DNA from: Zopfochytrium polystomum
Lineage: Eukaryota; Chytridiomycota; Chytridiomycetes; Chytridiales; Chytridiaceae
Assembly: GCA_025765615.1 (NCBI GenBank)
Contig: JAIVFJ010000034.1
Span: 124,001 to 188,000 of the forward strand
Reading direction: 5' to 3'
DNA: 64,000 nucleotides
In this document: piece by piece, positions 51,662 through 59,973 of the stretch
How positions within the stretch are numbered: position 1 is the first letter of the stretch
How the letters are laid out: each line of letters opens with the position of its first letter
Notes under the pieces: generated by a model
What the model saw: only the letters and a program-made list of their open reading frames with translations
The model's database searches: none
Told to the model about the DNA's origin: nothing
Made by a program: the position numbers and the translations under genes

Positions 51662-51733
51662 GCTGTATTCGTATAGTGGTTAGTACGCCTCGTTGTGGCC
51701 GAGGAAACGGTGGTTCGATTCCACCATACAGCA
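51662..51733 (+). tRNA. tRNA-His (GTG)
   Basis: Acceptor GCTGTAT/ATACAGC, D-arm with AGTGGTTAGTA, anticodon arm CCTCG-TTGTGGC-CGAGG (anticodon GTG), T-arm GTGGTTCGATTCCAC with canonical TTCGA. Discriminator A, no intron, no encoded CCA. As usual for eukaryotes the extra 5' G must be added after transcription. Confidence 0.93.
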
Positions 51734-52823
51734 AAAAGGGTATCGCTCCCAAATGACTCTTTGCGCAAGCACGACCATAGTCCGTGCTTTTCATGAGATG
51801 GTCGATGGTTGGTGGGTCTCTGTGATCGATGGTCAATGGGATGCGCATGGGAGGACTGGGGAGCGAAAATACTGCGACGGTGGGCTTTGCCTTGCCGTCC
51901 CCCCAAGATTCGATCAAGATGTCGCCGTTCGAGGAGTTCGAGGAGGCCGATGCCGCGAATGATGGCATCACTGATGACGGGACAAGCCACGTTGCAAACA
52001 GCTGTGGCACGAAGCCGTTTCATAGTCGTCGCCGTCTGTAGTGCTGTTATACGGCGCATAGCCTGTCTGGGCCGTTCATTTGTATTTTCCGGAAGAAGGA
52101 ATGGTCACGTTTACTGACGTTGCCGAGCAGGACCTCACACCCTTCAACTCCAAGGGAATTGATCCGCTAGGCAGAAGGCAAAACCAGTTTTGACGGTTGG
52201 TGGCCCACTCGCCTCCCGCTTTGAAACAAACGCAAGGTGATGGCTGGCCTGCAATTTCGGCAAGTGGGCCAAGGTCTGACGAATGAGTTGTCACAGGTAA
52301 TAAGGTGAGAAGCAGGGGAAAACAACGAACAAGAACTGCCTACGGTACAGGCCACAGCGAGCATGGTGTACACTTGGGTCCAGTCCTGTCCCGCGATTAG
52401 ACGTAAACAGACTGGCAGTCTCCTCAGAATTACAGAAGTCCAATATGTCATTAAGGACGGTAGAGCAGAAATACGGTTTGGAACTGTCCGGGCGTCAGGC
52501 TGCGCCATTTTTGCCGGTGCGGGCCGCGGAAAAATCCTCCACCCGCACACCCGCTGGCGAGACCGTGGGAAATTTGTAATGCGCTAAAGGTGACTTCTTC
52601 GACTTCGAATGCGTCTTGATTAGGAATCCAAAATTTTATGAAAAACGAAAAACATGGAAGGAGGCGCTGACACTTACAATTCCAACCGCGCGTATAAAAG
52701 ACAAGCGGACTTTCATCACGAACCGACTCATCACCGCCGTGAATTTCCTTCAATTGCGAGCCTACCCCTCGTCTCCAACGTTCAATCCAACTTTCTTAAT
52801 CACCCAGCAGCCCTTCAACAAAT
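51734..52823. other. gene-free stretch
   Basis: Only short frames without recognisable content; no gene called. Confidence 0.4.
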
Positions 52824-53555
52824 ATGTCCTTTGATCGTGTCATCGTCATCACTGGCGCCGCCAAGGGAATCGGCGCCGCCATCGCCAAGCAGGTGGCCGA
52901 CAAATCCACCGCCATCGTCGTCAACTACAAAGCCTCCGCCGCCGCCGCCGACGCGCTCATCGAGGAACTCAAGCAGCTCGGCGCAGGCGACGCCGTCGCC
53001 ATCCAAGCGGACGTGTCGACTCCAGACGGTGCGAAGAAGCTCATCGACGAGACCGTCGCCCGCTTTGGCAAGATCACGGGCCTGGTCAACAACGCCGCGA
53101 TCTACGAGCCCGCACCGGTGACCGCGGCCCCCGAGACCATCGAGCGGACGATCGCCGCCAACGTGCTGTCGTTCCTCTATGTCACGTCGGTGGCGGTGCC
53201 CCATATCCCAGACGAGGGCAGCATCGTGAACATCTCGTCCGCGATCACTCGCACGCCGTTCCCGAACCACACGACGTACACGGCGTCGAAGGGGGCCATG
53301 GACGCGTACACCAGGGCGCTGGCCGTCGAGCTCGGGCCGCGAAAGATCAGGGTCAACGCGGTGCTGCCGGGGCTGACGAAGACGGACATGATGCCTCCGG
53401 GCCAGGAGGAGAGAGCCGCGCAGGTCACGCCGTTCGGGGAGGTCGGGAAGCCGGAGCAGGTTGCTGCCGCGGTAGCGTTCCTGCTGGACCACAAGAGCCG
53501 CTGGGTATCGGGACAGAGCATCGGCGCGTCGGGAGGGCTGGCGTTTTCGTACTAG
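52824..53555 (+). CDS. short-chain dehydrogenase/reductase (FabG-like)
   Basis: Intronless, 243 residues, full length for a classical SDR. NAD(P)-binding TGAAKGIGAAIAKQVA near residue 10, NNAAIYEP near 90, the catalytic Ser in VNISSAITRTPFPNHTTYTA followed by SK (Tyr and Lys of YxxxK), NAVLPGLTKTDMMPPGQEE, and the C-terminal VAFLLDHKSRWVSGQSIGAS followed by GG. Reduces or oxidises a carbonyl/hydroxyl substrate with a nicotinamide cofactor; the substrate cannot be told from sequence. The shape is that of bacterial 3-oxoacyl-ACP-reductase-like SDRs, and the absence of introns in an intron-dense neighbourhood makes horizontal acquisition plausible. Flanked by tRNA-rich non-coding DNA. Confidence 0.92.
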   Translation: MSFDRVIVITGAAKGIGAAIAKQVADKSTAIVVNYKASAAAADALIEELKQLGAGDAVAIQADVSTPDGAKKLIDETVARFGKITGLVNNAAIYEPAPVTAAPETIERTIAANVLSFLYVTSVAVPHIPDEGSIVNISSAITRTPFPNHTTYTASKGAMDAYTRALAVELGPRKIRVNAVLPGLTKTDMMPPGQEERAAQVTPFGEVGKPEQVAAAVAFLLDHKSRWVSGQSIGASGGLAFSY

Positions 53556-54234
53556 GCTTGTAGTTCACGAGTGAAAGCAGGAGGACTTGCATTTCATTTT
53601 GTTTCATTTTCTTGTGGCAATCTGATTAAAAAAAAAGGTTTTTGAATTGAAATGTTGGCTGTCTGACAAATTATTGAAACTTGTGTTGAGAACGCTGCAC
53701 AATACATCGCCACGTCCTGGCATCCTCTCGGCAGTGCCAAAAGACCATCTGCTTTGCGGTGGAACAGGCGGTCGAGGGTAAGGCAGAGTCGAGAGTCTCG
53801 GCTGTCTGTCTCCAGGGCTGACTTGGCAGAATTCTGGTCATGGAGAGCGAAGTCAAAAAATCTGACTGGTCTGTAAAACCTTTTGCCCCCAAAAAAAGCG
53901 GATGTTCCACGCGGTCCCGATTTTCCCGTTCGAGCCGACCCCGGACAAGGGACAAGCCGCAGGCAAACAATTGCTTTGTAAAGAAAATTAATTTTTCTTT
54001 CTGTGCTTTTTTCTTTCTTTTTCCTTTTTGGGAACGTCTCGCCCTGTTTGCGTGGGTGGGCGATTTCGTCATGGGTCAGAGAGTCCTTTGAGCGAGAAAG
54101 AGAGCGAGAGAGAGAGAGAGAGAGACAGAAGAGACGACAAGACAAACAAAAAAAAAAAAAAAAAAAAACTTCCAATCCCACCACCAGAGAAAGCAGGACC
54201 CCCTCCCCCCTTCGCGCTCAAACCCACTCATCAG
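53556..54234. other. intergenic region
   Basis: GA microsatellite near 54096-54125 and an A-run at 54150-54168. The missing signal-peptide exon of the next gene may lie here, but I could not identify it. Confidence 0.4.
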
Positions 54235-54864
54235 ATGATCGTCAAGTTCTACACCGACTCCACCTGCTCGCCCGCCAGCATCATCGGCGTCCAGTCGTTC
54301 CTTCGGCCCGAGGACGTCTGCACGCCCAAAGCCTGCTCTCCAATCACCTACCCCGGCTCAGGCGATCACATCTTCGGCTACGAGGCCCAAACCTGCGATA
54401 CCACCGTGACCTCCTCGCCCCCGGTAGCCTCTGCATCGTTCTCGGCCGGATCCAGCTACGTCGGCATCGTCTACTACACCGACAACACGTGCGCAAAGGA
54501 GTACCAGAGCAGCTACCTCAAGGCAGACGGGCAGTGCTACTATACGGGCACCCCGTCCACGGCGACCATCTCGATGGCGGCGGGTGGAACGCGGAGCAAC
54601 TGGAAAGAGCTCAGCTTCAATTGCTCCGGGCCTGCGGACTTTACGGAATCTTTCCCAATCTCGGGCGACTGCGTAAACTCCAAGCGGTACATCAACATCT
54701 TGAACGGCACAGACCTCTCGACGGCCTCCACGAACAAGGCAACGGTATCTCCTACAAGTACTGCCGGTGGACGGACGTCTTCTGCAAAGCGTCAGCTGCC
54801 CGCCATCGCCGCGACGCTCGCAACGGCGGCCCTTGGCCTCATTGCGGTGCTCGCTGGACAGTGA
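54235..54864 (+). CDS. Cys-rich, probably GPI-anchored surface protein
   Basis: 210 codons from the ATG at 54235 (MIVKFYTDSTCSPASIIG). About ten Cys with internal similarity: KFYTDSTCSP and VYYTDNTCAKEYQSSYLKA suggest two copies of a domain, each with CYYTG/CDTT-type partners. A Thr/Ser-rich stretch precedes a C-terminal hydrophobic tail (LPAIAATLATAALGLIAVLA) typical of a GPI signal. There is no N-terminal signal peptide in the contiguous frame; a CAG directly precedes the ATG, so the true gene probably has an upstream leader exon. Sequence family not recognised. Confidence 0.6.
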   Translation: MIVKFYTDSTCSPASIIGVQSFLRPEDVCTPKACSPITYPGSGDHIFGYEAQTCDTTVTSSPPVASASFSAGSSYVGIVYYTDNTCAKEYQSSYLKADGQCYYTGTPSTATISMAAGGTRSNWKELSFNCSGPADFTESFPISGDCVNSKRYINILNGTDLSTASTNKATVSPTSTAGGRTSSAKRQLPAIAATLATAALGLIAVLAGQ

Positions 54865-55714
54865 AGGAGGAAGATGGGCGATTGGTGGTCGGGTGGATTT
54901 TCCTTGCTGGTTTTTCCTCTTCTCTTTAGTATCCCGTTTTTCCTTTGTCCGACGGACGTAATAGTGCTGTGTTTAATAAGAATGCCACTGGTTAGGCTCC
55001 AAATTTGGGGCTGAATCCCCTCAGCAGCTCGATAGCAACTTTCGAGCCAGGCTATACATATCTTCTGGATTTGTCCACTCTATCGTGGCGACTACGACAA
55101 CTTGGATGTAGACAGAGTTGTCCGAGAGGGGCAGGCGCAAAGCACCTCTGTGAGACTATACTCTCTCCTTTGACCCTGGGATCTGGGCCCTAGTGAAGGA
55201 AGCAAATAATAGGCTAAAACTAACTGTTTTGGCCGTTGTCTAGGGGCGTGTTTCCATCACTACTTGCCTAGCCAACGAAGTTAGGTTATGCCATGTCAAA
55301 GAATTCATGGACAAGTTGGATCAGGGGGAACTGTCGTTCAATAAACCACACAACTTTAACCCCAACTGGCTAGTAGAACAACAAATTGATTCTCTCACTG
55401 TCATTCAATAAACCAATAGTAGTTATAACCCCAACTGTCTAGTACGGTATCAGTATCCCTGGATTACTTTGTTTCCTGCAGAGATTCTTGCAATGTTGGG
55501 TTCTTGTCAAGATTCCGTGTGGCGCAGTCACGCGTTATTTGCAGGTTGACTCCCGCTTTGTTGCAAGCCAACTGAAAAGCATGCAAACCCTGGAGCAGCA
55601 GCATCATGCAGCGAACCCAGGTTCGTACCAGACGTCCTCATGATTCTGACTTCTCAGCCTCGCCCCCACCCCTGTCCAGGTGCTTGTCACATTAGTCAAC
55701 CGCAGTCACGCCCG
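54865..55714. other. gene-free stretch with an imperfect 68-bp duplication
   Basis: TTCAATAAACCA...TAACCCCAACTGGCTAGTA at about 55337-55375 recurs as TTCAATAAACCA...TAACCCCAACTGTCTAGTA at about 55405-55443. Nothing else recognised. Confidence 0.5.
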
Positions 55715-57304
55715 ATGACGAACAGATCCTTAAATACTGGTGTACCACCTCTGCCTCCCCATGTCCTTGCCACGATCTGCCGCAGCGTCGAAGCTCCACT
55801 CGATCGCTACCGTCTGGCAACACTTCTGCGATTACGCTCTCTTCAGTACGGCTCACTGATTGCCCTCCGTCGCAAACCTTTGGACATAGCAAGCGCAACC
55901 GGGGATGTCAGGATCTTGGATGAAATGCTGGCCCTGCACCTCCGCCAAGTGGCTGCTGGACTGGTCGCACCACCCCAACGGCCACCCAATCCTCAGTCAG
56001 CTTCGCGCCGTTGGTGGCTGGATTCATTGCCCTTCTCGGTTGAGTCGGTCAGAGTGGCTAGCCGCAACGGCGACGTTGCGGTCCTGCAGTGGTGGAGAGA
56101 CTGCCGCCTCGCCAAGATCATGTTTGAGGAGATCTTGGAGCGTGGCTACCCGTTGCCCCTTGACGTCGCAAGCACGAACGGACACGTGGCCGTGCTTCAG
56201 TGGTGGAAGGATCATTCCAAAAAGGAACTCGCAAGCTACCCCGGCCGCTCTTTCTCTGTCGAAGTGTCCTGCGCCGCAAACGCTGGACACGTCAACGTGC
56301 TCAAGTGGTGGGTCGAGAGCGGCCAGGATCTCCACTTAGGCATGTATTCTGGGATCAACCTGAACGAGCCGAGTGCAAACGGCCATGTTTCGGTCCTCCA
56401 GTGGCTTATCGATAGCGGGCTTTCGTACACTTACGACGAGAGATCCATCAACCGCGCGAGCGAAAACGGCCACACGGCCGTACTGGATTGGTGGAAGAAC
56501 AGCGGCCTGGCCCTTCGGTACACAGCCACCGCGATCTATGGTGCGGTAAAAGCGGGCCGAGTCAACGTGCTGAAATGGTGGGCCGACAGTGGAATGAAAC
56601 TCGAGCTCCCTCCTTTACTCTACGACCTCGCCAGCGCCAACGGCAGCGTCGCTTCTCTCAATTTTCTGCGGATCGTGCCCAAGCTCAAGGCCCAGCACTC
56701 CGTCCGCGCGATGGACCTCGCAAGCGAAAACGGGCACGTACACGTGCTTGACTGGTGGCTGCGCGACAGGGGCAGCCTCAAGCTAAAGTACTCAGAGGCG
56801 GCCCTCAGCGGTGCGACCCGATCGGGGCGCGTCGACGTGCTTCAATGGTGGGCGGACAGCGGCCTCAACCTCAAGATCAATCGCTTAATTCTGGACGATG
56901 CGAGTGCCTCCGGACAGGTATCCACGCTGCGTTGGTGGGCTGGCGTGGCTGCAAAGGCGGAAGAGCACAACAAAAGTGTTGGACCGCGTCTCACGCTCCC
57001 GCATGCTCTGCAGTACTCTAACACAGCAGTCAACGAGGCCAGCCTGGAGGGTCATGTGGAGGTGCTGGATTGGTGGCTACGCGAGAGCGGGCTGCCGATG
57101 CGGTATTCGGCGGCCGCAATGGACGGCGCCAGCAAGCGTGGCAACGTGCGCGTCTTGCAGTGGTGGCTCGATTCGGGGTTGACCCTGAAGTACACGGCCA
57201 AAGAGGTCCTAGAGATTGTCGAAAGTGGTGTGCGGGACTCCGTGGTTGCTTGGTGGCGGACCAGCGGGTTGGTGGTAAAGGGACTCGTTGACGATACCGT
57301 GTGA
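55715..57304 (+). CDS. F-box-like plus WW-rich repeat protein (family member 3)
   Basis: Intronless, 529 residues from the ATG at 55715 (MTNRSLNTGVPPLPPHV); an in-frame ATG at 55640 would add 25. F-box-like VLATICRSVEAPLDRYRLAT then LLRLRSLQ. About 14 repeats, most exactly 29 residues: HVAVLQWWKDHSKKEL, HVNVLKWWVESGQDLHLG, HTAVLDWWKNSGLALRYTAT, RVNVLKWWADSGMKLELPPL, RVDVLQWWADSGLNLKINRL, HVEVLDWWLRESGLPMRYSA, NVRVLQWWLDSGLTLKYTAK. The preceding helix has xAxxxASxxGH. Regular, low-divergence repeats suggest recent expansion or homogenisation. Confidence 0.82.
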   Translation: MTNRSLNTGVPPLPPHVLATICRSVEAPLDRYRLATLLRLRSLQYGSLIALRRKPLDIASATGDVRILDEMLALHLRQVAAGLVAPPQRPPNPQSASRRWWLDSLPFSVESVRVASRNGDVAVLQWWRDCRLAKIMFEEILERGYPLPLDVASTNGHVAVLQWWKDHSKKELASYPGRSFSVEVSCAANAGHVNVLKWWVESGQDLHLGMYSGINLNEPSANGHVSVLQWLIDSGLSYTYDERSINRASENGHTAVLDWWKNSGLALRYTATAIYGAVKAGRVNVLKWWADSGMKLELPPLLYDLASANGSVASLNFLRIVPKLKAQHSVRAMDLASENGHVHVLDWWLRDRGSLKLKYSEAALSGATRSGRVDVLQWWADSGLNLKINRLILDDASASGQVSTLRWWAGVAAKAEEHNKSVGPRLTLPHALQYSNTAVNEASLEGHVEVLDWWLRESGLPMRYSAAAMDGASKRGNVRVLQWWLDSGLTLKYTAKEVLEIVESGVRDSVVAWWRTSGLVVKGLVDDTV

Positions 57305-57505
57305 CGCTTTCTGTGCCTATACAGAAAGCCCAGTCAAAGAAGCAGGGCCTGCGGCATGATTTGGAGGGGTTGGGACATGCACCATTAGATCCATATCGTT
57401 TCTGCCTCGTCTTTTGAATGCCATGCCAGAAGAACAGCCACCACCACGAGTAAGTGCACCGTTGAGCCCGTCGAGCCCATCGCAACGAGACGTCGATTTG
57501 TAATC

Positions 57506-58490
57506 GTGATCGTAAACTTGAAACTGTCCCACGATCACGAACGATCAATCGAACGGGTGGAAGTCGTGGAGTGCCTCCTGCTGCGTGGTGCTGATGGCAA
57601 AGCAAAGACGAGCGAAGGAGTAACCCCTCTCTTCGCTGCTATTGCCAATGGACACGCTGATGTTGTTGTGAGAAGGGAGCGTGCGTCGAAGGAGATTATT
57701 CCGAACTCATAAGCGCTGCTGCGGCTAGTGGATCCATGGATACAGTTCAGCTGTTGGTGCGGCATGGCGACAGCATAACGCTGAACGAAAAGCCACTCCA
57801 GACAGCACTACTTGCAAGGCAGCTTGACATTGCAGACTGGCTGGTCGATCATGGCGTTCTAATGGATACTCGTGCCCGGAAATCATGTCGTCGCTGTACT
57901 TCGCAGCAGCCAATGATCACATTGACGTTGCCGAGTGGCTGCTGAAACGCGGGTGTAATGTCAACGAAACTCTGCGTGGATCAACGGTTCTTCACTTTGC
58001 GATTATGGAGAGCAAGGTGGAGATGGTCCGCTTTCTTCTGGAGCGCGGAGCCGATCCCAACGCCCAAAACTCCCAGGGAATGACGATCCTGAGTACGGCA
58101 TGTAAGCTGCGCCAACCGGAATCGGTAAAGGCTCTCCTGCAACACGGTGCGGACATCAATCGTCCGACCATGGACACTGCACCTCCCATTTTCATTGCGG
58201 CTTCGGACGGAGACCTCGAAACTGTTCGGCTATTGCATCAGAATGGAGTAAGCATCGCGAGTAGCTGCGCCACGTTGAGCCCAATGGTTGCAGCGTGTAT
58301 GTCTGGTCGCGCTGAGGTCGTTATGTATCTATTAGACCATGGCGACGATGTGAACAGAAAAATGGAGGCCGGACTCACGCCATTGTTCTTTTCGTTTTTA
58401 CGGAATCAATTGGATGGAAGCTGGTGCAGACGCCCGGGTCGTAACGGACTTTGCACGTGCGCGGGAGGACTATCCACACGAAATTAATGA
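57506..58490 (+). pseudogene. ankyrin-repeat gene, frameshifted
   Basis: Ankyrin units are easy to read but lie in several frames: VECLLLRGADGKAKTSEGVT; then, after a shift near 57690, ELISAAAASGSMDTVQLLVR and DIADWLVDHGVLMDT; then, after a shift near 57870, the long segment with IDVAEWLLKRGCNVNE, VEMVRFLLERGADPNAQNSQ, ESVKALLQHGADINRPTMDT and DLETVRLLHQNGVSIAS, AEVVMYLLDHGDDVNRKMEA. It ends in an unrelated tail. Two shifts without GT-AG rescue point to a pseudogene. Confidence 0.75.
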
Positions 58491-58599
58491 GTTTCTGAAA
58501 GGTTGGCTTGAAAATAAAAGGAAATAGGCTGACTCTTGGTTGGAAGGAAAAGTCTTGCAGTATGGACGTGCTAGCTTGCTCACGGGACCCAGCAAGAAC

Positions 58600-59563
58600 T
58601 TTAAGGGGGTGGAACGCAGGAATGGTGCGTCTACTGCCTGGGGTGCCTCGATGCGTTTGTGGCCACAAAGCTGGCCGGAAATGTGGTGCCGATTCAGTGC
58701 CCGGAAGCCGTTGCCCGCTTCCTGTCCAGCGGTCGAGTTTGAGCAAAAGTGCCTCGAGGCCGCCATTGCGGTCAAACTTTACTGTCCTGTCAAGAAATGT
58801 AGCGCGCTCATGGACCTCGAGGACGATCCACGGAACTACGAGAATGCACCGCAAGAGTGTCCGGGGTGTCACACACTGCTTTGTGCTTTTTGCAGAAGTG
58901 TCTGGCACAATAGGTACACTTGCGAGCAGTTCCAGGAGCTGCCGGCGGACGAGAGGTGTCAGGAGGACTTGCAGCTCCACCGGCTGATCGAAGATCGCAA
59001 CTGGACTCGATGTCCTAGATGTTTTGCTGTTATTGAGAAAGTTATTGGGTGCAACCACATGAAGTGAGAGTCTTGTTTGTTGGCGTTTCGAAGCAAACCG
59101 CTTCTTTTCTGAGATCTACGGAAGCCCGGGCTGCTCGTGCGACCTGTTTGACGTGCCTCCCGAGATTCGGGAAGACCCGAATGCACGCCTACATGATCGC
59201 GCTCCTCTGAGAGCCGTCGCCCAGCCGATTGCGGTGCACGAGGAATACTCGGATTCCGACGATGAAGATATCCCCTACAATCCACAGTTTGCTGCTCACC
59301 AGCAGCAGCCGCCGCCGCAACACCCGCGTGCAGCGGAGCTGCAGCCATTGATTGGCCTCCGAAGGCGGGTGCGCAAGAACCTGCCGTATTGGTTGAAGGA
59401 GTGCCTGCACTTTAACAAGTGCCATTACTGCAACCGCTCATTCGCGAGCGTAGACGAGCTAGACATCCACCAGTCGCACACGAACGAGCATCCAGTGCAT
59501 CATTGCTGTGGGAGAACTTTCGCTGCGGAGTTTGATAAGTGGCAGCATGAGTCGCGGCATTGA
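58600..59563 (+). pseudogene. RBR-type E3 ligase/zinc-finger gene, decayed
   Basis: Pieces of a RING-between-RING protein in different frames: EWCVYCLGCLDAFVATKLAG then VVPIQCPEA (58621-58720), a shift, then VEFEQKCLEAAIAVKLYCPV and ECPGCHTLLCAFCRSVWHNR (the IBR zinc ligands) and WTRCPRCFAVIEKVIGCNHM. The second-RING CxCG..FCxxC part expected next is missing. After about 50 bp the frame YGSPGCSCDLFDVPPEI resumes and runs to a C-terminal region with zinc-finger-like CHYCNRSFASVDELDIHQSH and HCCGRTFAAEFDKWQHES. One intron (GTGAGA donor at about 59065) is possible, but the upstream shift and lost ligands argue for decay. Confidence 0.6.
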
Positions 59564-59973
59564 TTGTTTGGTGGCAGCGAGTACATACTGCGACATTGGT
59601 TGTTCAAAGTTTTCTCCTCCTCCCTTTTCTTCAAGTATCACTGTTTGCAATATCGCAGCGATTCGCAACAGAAAAACAAAGGGAAATCTGAAACACATCC
59701 TGAGGTTGTTTTTTTTTTAATTTTTTATTTTTTATTCTTTTTTTTTATTGTACCGTTTTTCTCATTGTTGAAACAGGACATGGCAAAGGTATAGCTATGC
59801 GGTGGAACCATTTTGCAGGAGACCAGAGGCAGCATCATTTATCATTCATCATGCTCATAATCATGATCTTCGCATTCTCACATTTTCTCATCCAAGCGTC
59901 GTGCACGATTGCTTTCTGGGCGGCTGTGTGAACGTGTGGATGAACACCCCTTGACTCCTCGCGAATAACTACA
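59564..59973. other. intergenic region upstream of chitin synthase
   Basis: T-rich (59707-59757) with no coding signal. Confidence 0.4.
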
